Positions 41,412 to 49,198 of a DNA stretch of 64,000 nt are shown piece after piece (position 1 is the first letter of the stretch; the number at the start of each line of letters is the position of its first letter). The notes under the pieces are model-generated. The model had not been told where the DNA came from and did no database searches. It was given only the letters and a program-made list of their open reading frames with translations. The position numbers and the translations under genes are program-made. Origin of the DNA: CAZLMG01 sp964560765 (GTDB lineage: Bacteria > Bdellovibrionota_B > Oligoflexia > Oligoflexales > CAZLMG01); the NCBI GenBank assembly GCA_964560765.1, contig CAZLMG010000009.1:80847-144846 (forward strand), given 5' to 3'.

Positions 41412-42338
41412 TTATTTGGATTCTGGCGTCTCGCGCACGGCATTGACTGAGGAGTGTCTCTCCTCTGGCAACATCGACAGGGCAAAGAGCTGTGAATTGA
41501 ACTGGTAGACTGCCAGTTGATCATCCGTATTCTCAGCCTCTAACTTCAATATTTCAGCGCATAATTCCCGGATTCTCTTCTTCACCAACTCGAATCCCCG
41601 CGCACCGACGGTAAACGTCACCGCATTTAGATCCCGCTGCTGGCTCGGCACCCTGGTGATCGACTCTTTGGCAACCTCTAGCATCTTTTGGTGAAACCTG
41701 ACAGCCGACATCCTCTGCACAGCCCGGCCCGGCATGATATCCTGCGGTGCCAACACCCAGTCCCGGCCGTCGACAGCTTCTTCAATTAAGCCCAAATCGC
41801 GCAACAACTGGAAACTCTCGGCGATTTTCTTCGGCAAAATCTTATTGTAGAGATGCCGATTGATCCAATCCGGTGACGCAGAAAAATCAGGAAGTCTTAT
41901 CAGTTCACGCAACACGGGATGATGCCACTCAGAGAAGTATTCCAGAGTCTGCTGGTCCCGCGATGTCGGCAAGGCTGCATTCTTCAGCTCAACCATCTTT
42001 TGAAAAAGGCTTTCGCGCTTGTTGGGATCGCGCGCGCTGCCGTATCGAACCATCGTCAAGAAATACTGCCGCTTGATGCCGGTAATACCAGCATGTTTGC
42101 AGATGCGCTTCGCTGCCGCCTCGCTAATGGCACGGCGACCGGTCAGAAACATCCAAACCACATTGGTTCGATTGAAGCCTAGTACCTCAGCAAAATCCAG
42201 ATAGGTGCAGCCAGCATCCTCTTGCTTTAATCGTTGATACAACGCTGCCAAATAGTCGCGATAACCATAAAAATCCAACAGGGACGTCTGCTCGATCGCG
42301 ACTTTGAGGCACCTTTTGTCCACCGCTTTCCACCTCAT
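41412..42338 (-). CDS. TIGR02147 family putative transcriptional regulator
   Basis: This ~308-residue protein is the second TIGR02147 member in the window. It begins with LLDFYGYRDYLAALYQRLK, the family's typical opening, then a HTH-like part (YLDFAEVLGFNRTNVVWMFL) with GRRAISEAAAKRICKHAGI. The C-terminal half has NKILPKKIAESFQLLRDLGLIEE and DIMPGRAVQRMSAVRFHQKM, which match the family C-domain by position. The start at 42338 is favoured because GGGAG lies nine bases upstream of that ATG; an in-frame ATG at 42353 has none. It is divergent from the exported-protein pair at 42548-43998. Confidence 0.82.
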   Translation of the reverse strand: MRWKAVDKRCLKVAIEQTSLLDFYGYRDYLAALYQRLKQEDAGCTYLDFAEVLGFNRTNVVWMFLTGRRAISEAAAKRICKHAGITGIKRQYFLTMVRYGSARDPNKRESLFQKMVELKNAALPTSRDQQTLEYFSEWHHPVLRELIRLPDFSASPDWINRHLYNKILPKKIAESFQLLRDLGLIEEAVDGRDWVLAPQDIMPGRAVQRMSAVRFHQKMLEVAKESITRVPSQQRDLNAVTFTVGARGFELVKKRIRELCAEILKLEAENTDDQLAVYQFNSQLFALSMLPEERHSSVNAVRETPESK

Positions 42339-42463
42339 CGGCGATGCTCCCATTTACAAATGGGAACAAATTCAGCACCGAAAAAAAGTTCATTTCCAAC
42401 ATTATATTCAGCTCATGGAAACTGATCGGCAAAAAATTCACCGTCTTTAGCGCACTCAGCTTT

Positions 42464-42493
42464 TTGGGGAAGTGAGCGAATTCCGGTTAGAAT
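42464..42493 (+). promoter_or_regulatory. Predicted promoter before the exported-protein pair
   Basis: TTGGGG (42464-42469) and TAGAAT (42488-42493) are 18 bp apart. The -10 is followed by GAGAAGAG, as at 15071. The start codon is 54 bp downstream with a strong ribosome site. Confidence 0.55.
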
Positions 42494-42547
42494 GAGAAGA
42501 GCCCTTCCCAACCATCAAAGCTTTCCCTTTTCCCCAGGAGGAACACC

Positions 42548-43030
42548 ATGCGACATGGACGGTTATTCATTTGCCATTTACTCGGCGCAGTTGCGATGCT
42601 GCTGAGTTGGAGCGCTTCTGCAAAGACCCACGCGAGTCAAATTGTCATTCAAGAGTTGGAACTGCATATTCCGGAAGAGTGGACTCTACAACAGGATGCC
42701 ATAGACGCCGCGACCATGATTTTCACCTTCAATCATGGTGGTCAGCGCCTGAATATTTATGCAAAGAAGGGCACCAATCTTTCTATGCAAGAGACATTCG
42801 TCAACGGCTCAACGGTGCTCGCTGAGGAACGCGTGGAGAATTTTTCAGGACTGAATTGGCAGATACTCGAAACGAAGATGTCTCGCCGCGACAAGGCCGT
42901 CGTCCATGTCGCGGCATTCAAGACAGAGCTGAATGGCTTCACTTACTTTGGGTATAGCCGCTCCAGCACACAAAGCCAGGCCTTGGACAGCACGCGGCTA
43001 TTTTTAGAATCCATGAAACGACGCCGCTAA
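42548..43030 (+). CDS. Small exported protein, function unknown
   Basis: This 160-residue protein has a signal peptide (hydrophobic run, cleavage near SASAKTHAS, residue ~26) and a mature part of ~130 residues with alternating beta strands (IQELELHIPEEWTLQ, ATMIFTFNHGGQRLNIYAK). It resembles small periplasmic domains of the PsbP/DUF1795 type, but this is only a shape impression. CCAGGAGG sits about six bases before the ATG. It is 26 bp before the caspase-like gene on the same strand, so the two are probably one operon and may act together outside the cytoplasm. Confidence 0.75.
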   Translation: MRHGRLFICHLLGAVAMLLSWSASAKTHASQIVIQELELHIPEEWTLQQDAIDAATMIFTFNHGGQRLNIYAKKGTNLSMQETFVNGSTVLAEERVENFSGLNWQILETKMSRRDKAVVHVAAFKTELNGFTYFGYSRSSTQSQALDSTRLFLESMKRRR

Positions 43031-43056
43031 ACACAATCCTAAAGGGGGACAGCCTT

Positions 43057-43998
43057 ATGCGTATCTGCGATTTCACGCTGCCTTATCGACATATGCTTTT
43101 TACGTTCGCCGCTCTACTTCACAATGCCTGTGGTCAATCTGATCGAGGCGGAGCTGAGTTATTCTCTCTTACGGGTGAGGGTTTCAGCGGCAAGAAGCAT
43201 TACTTTGGTTGGGGTGCTGCAGCTTATGGTGACCCGACCATGATGCACAACGAAGTGAAGTACGATGTCCTGCATACTCATAATATCTTCGCCAATGAAG
43301 TGGGTGGACACTACCAAGGGCGGACTGCAATCGGACCGCAAGTTAATGGCAGCCAGATTCGGACGTTATGGCGTGAAATCGCCCGTGACATGACGGACAG
43401 CGACATGTTCGTGCAATACTCTAGCGGCCACGGCTACAGCACCGGCCTCGCCGTGGGTGTGACCTACGATGAGATTCGTGACAATGCCATGGCCTATCCT
43501 GCCAAAGAGATCATCATTTTCACGATGGCCTGTAAGTCCGGTGGCTTGGTGAACTCATTCAATCGGCGCAAGTCGGAGTGGGAGCGCTGGGCAGATCAGG
43601 GACGAACGTTGCTGGTGATGGCATCTAGCCCCGTGAATGAGAATTCGAGCACCGGTCCAGGCAGTGACCCCGAGGAACCGAATGCCCCCTATGGCAGTGC
43701 GGGCAGCGCCTTTGGCCACGCCCTCTGGAAATCGCTGATCGGACATGCAGACGGGTACATCGATGGCGTCAAAGATGGCTACCTGGATCTCGAAGAGATT
43801 ATTGCTTACACCACGTGGAAGACGGAACGCGTTGGCGGGCACCGTCCGGTTGTGACCGGGACGTTTCAAGGCAACTTGGTCATGAATCGAGTTCCCCCCA
43901 AGGCCTTTGTCGATGCCTTGGAGCGGGGCACCGAGGGGCTATCTGATGAAGAAATCATGGCCCACATACAAGAGCTTGATGCTGCTATGAGGCTGTAA
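43057..43998 (+). CDS. Caspase-like (clan CD) exported protein
   Basis: This 313-residue protein starts with a signal peptide (LFTFAALLHNAC, with an atypical lipobox ending at Cys25). The body has a putative catalytic pair as in caspase/legumain-fold proteases: His125 in FVQYSSGHGYSTG and Cys159 in IIIFTMACKSGGLVNSF, each after a hydrophobic strand as expected. The C-terminal part (residues ~215-280) includes SAFGHALWKSLIGH. The mature protein would act in the periplasm or on the cell surface. GGGGGA lies eight bases before the ATG. It shares an operon with the exported protein at 42548 and is probably under the TIGR02147 regulator opposite. Confidence 0.72.
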   Translation: MRICDFTLPYRHMLFTFAALLHNACGQSDRGGAELFSLTGEGFSGKKHYFGWGAAAYGDPTMMHNEVKYDVLHTHNIFANEVGGHYQGRTAIGPQVNGSQIRTLWREIARDMTDSDMFVQYSSGHGYSTGLAVGVTYDEIRDNAMAYPAKEIIIFTMACKSGGLVNSFNRRKSEWERWADQGRTLLVMASSPVNENSSTGPGSDPEEPNAPYGSAGSAFGHALWKSLIGHADGYIDGVKDGYLDLEEIIAYTTWKTERVGGHRPVVTGTFQGNLVMNRVPPKAFVDALERGTEGLSDEEIMAHIQELDAAMRL

Positions 43999-44256
43999 TT
44001 TCCATTCAACAACGTTGCGATTGAGTAATAGCGAGCTGCGATGAGTCCAACAGAAGTAAAAGCCAACAACGAATGTCGTTGAAGAAGTATGGATTTTTTA
44101 TGACGACATGTTACAATAAATTTGTAAGCCACCACGATTTATGGTTCCAACAGAAGAGCTGGCCGTTTTCATGCGGTCTAACCAGGATGGTTTAGGGGTA
44201 AGCAGCATAATAAGTTGGGTGATGGCTCGTTGTTAACTTAGGTAAGGAGGTTTCCC

Positions 44257-44472
44257 ATGGTTGCAGCTCGCACGACTGCAAAGAAGGCGACAAAACGCAC
44301 AGCTAAGAAAGCCGCTGCGGCGCCGAAGAAGAAGGCTACGAAGAAGAAGGCCACCAAGAAGAAGGCCGCTACCAAGAAAAAGGCTGCTGCCAAGAAAACT
44401 GTAGCCAAGAAGAAAGCGACGCGCAAAGCAGCTCCAAAGAAAAAAGCTGCAGCACGTACGAAGAAGAAGTAA
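44257..44472 (+). CDS. Histone H1-like Lys/Ala-rich protein
   Basis: This 71-residue protein is nearly all Lys, Ala, Thr and Arg, in repeated AKK, KKATKKKA and KKAAAKK units, without hydrophobic residues to form a core. It resembles bacterial H1-like proteins (for example Hc1/Hc2-like and AlgP-like tails) and should bind DNA or RNA non-specifically. Frames on the opposite strand are artefacts of the repeats. A strong TAAGGAGG precedes the ATG by five to eight bases, and an intrinsic terminator follows at 44532-44562. It is therefore a single-gene unit. The same composition makes up the RpoD tail at 2692. Confidence 0.87.
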   Translation: MVAARTTAKKATKRTAKKAAAAPKKKATKKKATKKKAATKKKAAAKKTVAKKKATRKAAPKKKAAARTKKK

Positions 44473-44531
44473 TCCCCGGACTTTCCGCTGATTGCCGCGC
44501 TCACAACTCGGCGGCAGGGCTCACGCCCAAG

Positions 44532-44562
44532 AACGCCTCTGGCCACCCCAGGGGCGTTTTTT
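44532..44562 (+). terminator. Intrinsic terminator after the H1-like gene
   Basis: An 11-bp stem with one wobble (AACGCCTCTGG / CCAGGGGCGTT) and a 5-base loop is followed by six Ts. It ends the single-gene H1-like transcript. Confidence 0.92.
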
Positions 44563-44680
44563 ATTCCCCCCTTAAAAAGCTCCTAACCCGAAAAAATTTG
44601 GGTAGAAAATCCCCGGTGCCCTTGGCATAACCATGGCTCTTCAAAAGGCGCAGAGTTTATTTCATGGCAAGGAGGATGCG

Positions 44681-46783
44681 GTGGTTGGTTTGATTTGGAG
44701 TTGTGGCGTTCTCGGACTAGTCGTCGCCGGCTATTATGCGAGTCGCGTGATGGCGGTTCCTGTAGTCGGTAAAAATGAACAAGAACTCAGCAAGTTCAAG
44801 GAAATTTCCGGAGCCATCGCTGAAGGCGCCATGGCGTTTCTGCAGAAGGAATACAAATACGTCGGCTTGTTTGCCCTCGCCTTTGCTGCTTTCGTCGTAT
44901 TTGCCCTGAATGAGCCCGACACAGAGCTCAATGAGGGTGTCTTTAGCGCCATTGCCTTTTTGGCCGGTGCCGTGACGTCCAGTGTTTCTGCTTTCCTGGG
45001 AATGTCGATCGCAACCCGCGGTAATGTACGCACGACGATCGCCGCCCGCACAGGTGTTGCTGATGCATTTCGCGTGGCGTTCAATTCAGGAGCGGTCATG
45101 GGCTTCGGTCTTTGCGGCTTGGCCGTCTTGGGCATGATGGCCATGGTCTATTTCTTTGGCATGTTCATTGCTGAGAAGCATGTACTGATGGAAATGGTTG
45201 CCGGCTTTGGCCTCGGCGGCTCGACTGTCGCTTTATTCGGCCGCGTCGGTGGTGGTATCTACACCAAGGCCGCTGACGTCGGCGCTGACTTGGTCGGCAA
45301 GGTTGAGGCTGGCATTCCCGAAGACGATCCGCGCAACCCTGCGGTTATCGCCGATAACGTCGGTGACAACGTAGGTGATATTGCCGGCATGGGGGCCGAC
45401 CTTTTCGGTTCCTGCGCCGAAGCGACTTGTGCCGCTCTCGTTATCGGGGCGACTGCAGCCGAAATTTCCGGTGATATGAATGCACTGCTCTACCCAATTA
45501 TGATCTCAGCTATCGGCATTCCCGTCTGCTTAATCACAGCTATGTTTGCTCGATTGAAGGCCGACGCCACCTCCGTTGAGCCCGTTCTCAAGGGCCAACT
45601 CATCATCTCGACCATTTTGATGACGTTCGCTGGCTGGTGGGTCACCAACCAGATGATGGTAGATTCATTTACATTGGGTAGCCTCGTGGTCAGCAAGTCT
45701 GGCGTCTTGGCATCCCTGTTGACCGGCCTATGGGCAGGATTGATCATCGGGTACGTTACCGAGTACTACACATCGCATGCATACAAACCTGTACGTGGCG
45801 TTGCGGACGCATCAAAGACCGGCCCTGCCACGAACATTATTTACGGCTTGGCGCTAGGATACGAATCTGCAGTCATCCCAGTTATCGCGATCTCAGTGAC
45901 AGTTTACGTATCTTGGACTTTAGCTGGTATGTATGGCATTGCCATGGCAGCACTAGGCATGATTTCCACGATGGCAATCGGTTTGACCATTGATGCCTAC
46001 GGCCCCGTTTCGGATAACGCCGGCGGTATTGCTGAAATGTGTGAGCTGGAGCCGGAGGTACGTAAGCGTACCGACATGCTTGACGCAGCTGGCAATACAA
46101 CAGCCGCCATCGGCAAAGGCTTCGCCATCGGCTCAGCCGTCCTGACGGCCCTGGCACTGTTTGCCGCATTCTTGACTCGTGCCGGCATTCCTGCCCTAGA
46201 TCTCCTGTCGCCGATCGTTTTCGCCGGGGTATTGATCGGTGGCGCCCTGCCATTCCTCTTCACCGCGCAAACCATGAAGGCCGTGGGTGTCGCTGCGCAA
46301 GATATGATCGAAGAAGTGCGTCGGCAGTTCCGCACCATTCCCGGACTTCTGGAAGGAAAAGCCAAGGCTGACTACCGTCGCTGCGTCGCGATTTCAACAA
46401 CAGCGTCTTTGAAACAGATGATCGCCCCTGGTGTGCTGGTCTTAGGTTCCCCGCTTGTGGTCGGCTACCTCTTCGGAACTCAGGCACTAGCCGGTATGTT
46501 GGCTGGATCCCTAGTTTCTGGTGTCGTCATGGCTCTGTCTGCGTCAAACTCGGGCGGCGCCTGGGACAATGCAAAGAAGTATATCGAAACCGGGAAGCTT
46601 GGCGGCAAGGGATCGGATGCGCACAAAGCAGCTGTCGTTGGGGACACCGTTGGCGACCCATTCAAAGATACATCAGGACCGTCCATCAATATTTTGATGA
46701 AGCTGATGGCCATCTTGAGCTTGGTATTTGCCCCCTTCTTCATTCACCACGGTGGCGTCTTGCTGAAAATGTTTGGCGGTTAA
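44681..46783 (+). CDS. hppA: Membrane-bound ion-translocating pyrophosphatase
   Basis: This is a 700-residue integral-membrane enzyme with about 16 helices that splits PPi and pumps H+ or Na+. The hallmark GGGIYTKAADVGADLVGKVE motif lies near residue 190, DNVGDNVGDIAGMGADLFGS near 225, and a second acidic site (DAYGPVSDNAGGIAEM) near 435. The segment GNTTAAIGKG has Ala at the position where K+-independent types have Lys, which points to the K+-dependent class; H+ versus Na+ is undecided. GTG at 44681 is chosen because AAGGAGG (44669-44675) lies five bases before it, and the upstream ATG at 44633 has no ribosome site and would add 16 residues. Confidence 0.95.
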   Translation: MVGLIWSCGVLGLVVAGYYASRVMAVPVVGKNEQELSKFKEISGAIAEGAMAFLQKEYKYVGLFALAFAAFVVFALNEPDTELNEGVFSAIAFLAGAVTSSVSAFLGMSIATRGNVRTTIAARTGVADAFRVAFNSGAVMGFGLCGLAVLGMMAMVYFFGMFIAEKHVLMEMVAGFGLGGSTVALFGRVGGGIYTKAADVGADLVGKVEAGIPEDDPRNPAVIADNVGDNVGDIAGMGADLFGSCAEATCAALVIGATAAEISGDMNALLYPIMISAIGIPVCLITAMFARLKADATSVEPVLKGQLIISTILMTFAGWWVTNQMMVDSFTLGSLVVSKSGVLASLLTGLWAGLIIGYVTEYYTSHAYKPVRGVADASKTGPATNIIYGLALGYESAVIPVIAISVTVYVSWTLAGMYGIAMAALGMISTMAIGLTIDAYGPVSDNAGGIAEMCELEPEVRKRTDMLDAAGNTTAAIGKGFAIGSAVLTALALFAAFLTRAGIPALDLLSPIVFAGVLIGGALPFLFTAQTMKAVGVAAQDMIEEVRRQFRTIPGLLEGKAKADYRRCVAISTTASLKQMIAPGVLVLGSPLVVGYLFGTQALAGMLAGSLVSGVVMALSASNSGGAWDNAKKYIETGKLGGKGSDAHKAAVVGDTVGDPFKDTSGPSINILMKLMAILSLVFAPFFIHHGGVLLKMFGG

Positions 46784-46822
46784 TGCAACGTAAGCTGCGC
46801 GCGCCCATGGTTCATAGTGATC

Positions 46823-46857
46823 AAGGGGACTCTTCACGAGTCCCCTTTATTTTTTTG
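46823..46857 (+). terminator. Intrinsic terminator after hppA
   Basis: AAGGGGACTC and GAGTCCCCTT form a perfect 10-bp stem around TTCAC, followed by TTTATTTTTTT. It ends the hppA transcript and overlaps the last codons of the convergent cyclophilin gene. Confidence 0.94.
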
Positions 46858-47659
46858 ACGGTCGCCGTACTTGAAAATGTCGCCACTCCAATTTTTCACC
46901 CTCGCGCTCAGCTAGAATTAGTAGATGAAGGGTACCCTGTCCCTCCACATCGACCTGAACGCTTATTTGATACTGTCTGCCACGCTGGGAATACTCATCC
47001 ATACGCTGCGCTCCGACTTTGCCCCAACCTTCACCACGCGCGACAGACTCAGCCAGTCGCTGCACCATAGGCGCAGCATTTTTTGCGAGCTGGTCTTTCG
47101 TCCAATGGTGAATGCGTTGGAAGGACGGAGCCTTCATGGATTCTGGTTCAATACGCATGGAGGTAATCTGAAATGCACCCGCTTTCGCCCTGGGTCCACC
47201 GACAGCGTTCTGCAAGATATCGAGGCCACTGACGACGCGCCCGATAATGGTGTGCACGCCATTCATGTGTGGTGTCGGCACGAGATTGAAGTAAAGACGC
47301 GAACCCCCGTCTCCTGGAGCATCCGCTAAAACCGCCAGCATCCCAGCCTGATTAAACTGCAAAGATGGCGCTAACTCGTCTTTGATTCTGTAGGTCAGAG
47401 GGTCCTTGCCCTGATCATCGGCTCGACTCAGGATGACGCGAAATTTCGGCTGCACTTCAACATCAACTCCCTGCGCAAAGTGGCCAGAACGCACCAGAGA
47501 AACGACATGGCCCACATTCTCGGGAGCCAGGTCGGTAAACAACTCACAGCGAATCTCGCCTAGCTTGGTCTGCAGTACGAGGGTCAACGCCGAAGCATAT
47601 GCCGCTAAAGGCAGGGACAACCACAGCACGACCACCGCAACTAGATTCCATTTGCCCAT
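46847..47659 (-). CDS. Exported cyclophilin-type peptidyl-prolyl isomerase
   Basis: This 270-residue protein has a signal peptide (cleavage near AAYASALT) and then a cyclophilin domain: TKLGEIRCELFTDLAPENVGHVVSLVRSG-type opening, FRVILSRADDQGKDPLTYRIKDE, AGMLAVLADAPGDGGSRLYF, PHMNGVHTIIGRVVSGLDIL. The usual active-site Arg and Phe positions are partly altered. The ~100-residue C-terminal extension is not part of the fold. It likely helps fold exported proteins in the periplasm. The start is ATG 47659 with GGGGGCGGGA upstream; a TTG one codon earlier is also open. It converges on hppA and overlaps the next gene's frame on the other strand by about 60 bp. Confidence 0.83.
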   Translation of the reverse strand: MGKWNLVAVVVLWLSLPLAAYASALTLVLQTKLGEIRCELFTDLAPENVGHVVSLVRSGHFAQGVDVEVQPKFRVILSRADDQGKDPLTYRIKDELAPSLQFNQAGMLAVLADAPGDGGSRLYFNLVPTPHMNGVHTIIGRVVSGLDILQNAVGGPRAKAGAFQITSMRIEPESMKAPSFQRIHHWTKDQLAKNAAPMVQRLAESVARGEGWGKVGAQRMDEYSQRGRQYQISVQVDVEGQGTLHLLILAEREGEKLEWRHFQVRRPSKK

Positions 47660-48882
47660 CAATTCCCGCCCCCTTTTGCCTTAGCATTGCGATAACGTAC
47701 CAAAACAAGGAGGCATTTCCCAATTGCAATGAACGAGATTTCCATGCCTCTCGGCAGGATCTTGACCCCTCGGGCTGGCGCAGCTATGCTCCGGAAAGGA
47801 ATACACCCACAAAAACGCTTTATTTTGGGCTCGCCGTGGCTCTTGGCTTGAGCAAACTTCTGCTCCTACTGGCGTTGACAGATGCTGCCAACGGCTATGT
47901 AACATCTGCGGAGTGGTTTGAGGACTCACCAAATGGCGGCCAGCTAACAACCCAAATCCGCGCATTAGAACTGCATGCCGCCAAAGACTTAGAAGCGGAC
48001 CTCGCCAAACACATTCGTGAGTTTCTGCCACTGCCAGAAGCTGGTCGTGAAAACCAAGTCGTCGTGCAAGCTCAAGTTACGGTGAAGGTCGACGCGCAAT
48101 CATCTCTCACAACACCACAGATGCTGAGTCGTCAGCACCGCAGTCAAATACTGGCTAACGACGCACTCGCTATCAGCAGCGTGCACCTTCAAATTGGTGT
48201 TCGTGGCCATGCTTACCCCGCCGAGCTGATGCTGCGTCTCAGCACGGAAGTCCGACGCTGGCTGGCCCGTCGTGGGTTCTCCATCAACAACGAATCCGCG
48301 CAAGCGGCGGGGCAGCCGCAAGCAACTATTACCATCACTTATGATCAACATCCGTCGCCGACGCCAGTTTCGATGCTGCATGTATTTGTGGGTGCTGCTG
48401 TCTTGAGCATGCTGGCCCTCATGCTGCTGATCCGTCGCCAACAGCGAGTACCAGAGCCACATCGTAGCGAGACCATGCCGATATTCAGTGCTCCAGAGAA
48501 TCCTTGGATTGGTGTTGTGCGCCAGGCTCCACACCCACGCCTACAAGAGTACGCAGCAGACCCGGACTTAAGAATCTCACCCCTGCGCGGAACGTGGCAC
48601 ATCCAATCCTTAGCCTTTGCACCAGACGCCATTGTGCAACGCATCTTTCGCAGTTTGCCGGCGCACGCGGCACTCGCCGTTTTACGTCGTCTGCCGGCTA
48701 ACGATCGACAAGTCATCCTAGATCGTATGCGGCTCCAGACGAATCTGCGATCTCGTCTCGATGAGGAACTCGTTATTCCTGAGTCACAAGCCGTTCGACG
48801 CGCGCGCCGCCAGCTCGGCGATGCCGCTACTCGCGCCAAACTCGCCCAGTGCAGTCCATCGCTGCTTGATTTAAATATTTAA
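47599..48882 (+). CDS. Two-TM protein with possible FliG-like tail, start uncertain
   Basis: The frame encodes 427 residues. Two hydrophobic helices (near residues 75-95 and 260-280) flank a ~165-residue periplasmic part rich in charged strands, and a cytoplasmic tail follows. That tail has DAIVQRIFRSLPAHAALAVL with RRLPANDRQVILDRM, which recalls the FliG middle domain. FliF-like architecture (two TMs, FliG contact) is only a suggestion. The ATG at 47599 lies inside the divergent cyclophilin gene and has no ribosome site. A strong AAGGAGG (47707-47713) precedes an ATG at 47729 in another frame that stops after 40 codons, so the true start or a frameshift is open. Confidence 0.6.
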   Translation: MPLKAGTTTARPPQLDSICPSIPAPFCLSIAITYQNKEAFPNCNERDFHASRQDLDPSGWRSYAPERNTPTKTLYFGLAVALGLSKLLLLLALTDAANGYVTSAEWFEDSPNGGQLTTQIRALELHAAKDLEADLAKHIREFLPLPEAGRENQVVVQAQVTVKVDAQSSLTTPQMLSRQHRSQILANDALAISSVHLQIGVRGHAYPAELMLRLSTEVRRWLARRGFSINNESAQAAGQPQATITITYDQHPSPTPVSMLHVFVGAAVLSMLALMLLIRRQQRVPEPHRSETMPIFSAPENPWIGVVRQAPHPRLQEYAADPDLRISPLRGTWHIQSLAFAPDAIVQRIFRSLPAHAALAVLRRLPANDRQVILDRMRLQTNLRSRLDEELVIPESQAVRRARRQLGDAATRAKLAQCSPSLLDLNI

Positions 48883-48889
48883 TATTTAA
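48871..48889. repeat. Perfect 19-bp AT inverted repeat over a stop codon
   Basis: TTAAATATT and AATATTTAA are separated by one T and include the stop of the preceding gene (TAA at 48880-48882). A further AT-rich block with seven Ts follows at 48890-48910. It could be a promoter-proximal operator of the small gene at 48997, or chance in AT-rich sequence. Confidence 0.4.
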
Positions 48890-48996
48890 GGATATTAATA
48901 ATTTTTTTGCAATTTACCTAAAGTTCCAGGCTTTGCCGCCGAAACCACCCGTGAGCCCTCCCACAAAGGGGGATTAGACAGAAAGGAGTGGGAAGC

Positions 48997-49194
48997 ATGC
49001 TGCTGGGAACAATCACCGAGATGCCAAATGAATACTCCCGGTATGCCCGCATTCGCACGGATGAGGGGACGTACTATACAGTAGAGCCAGATGACATTCC
49101 TGAAGACGCCATCGAAGGTCGCGAGTTCGCGTTCAAGGTGGAACTAAGCGGTGGTAGTGGCGGCCTGGCCTATGCTGTTGAAAGCGACTATTGA
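48997..49194 (+). CDS. Small conserved-looking protein, function unknown
   Basis: This 65-residue acidic protein has a compact beta pattern (LLGTITEMPNEYSRYARIRT, GTYYTVEPDDIPEDAIEGRE, AFKVELSGG) that could be an OB- or SH3-like fold. No family was recognised. ATG 48997 is chosen because AAGGAG ends eight bases before it; a GTG nine bases earlier lies within that site. It is convergent with the sigma-like gene, four bases apart. Confidence 0.65.
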   Translation: MLLGTITEMPNEYSRYARIRTDEGTYYTVEPDDIPEDAIEGREFAFKVELSGGSGGLAYAVESDY

Positions 49195-49198
49195 GTCC

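Noticed and set aside
41390..41415. AAATTC-A-GAATTT hairpin after the coiled-coil gene
   Set aside because: Weak AT-rich stem with no T-tract; too weak for a terminator call.
44238..44546. Minus-strand frame opposite the H1-like gene
   Set aside because: Produced by the AAG/GCC repeats; it overlaps the terminator and has no start signals.
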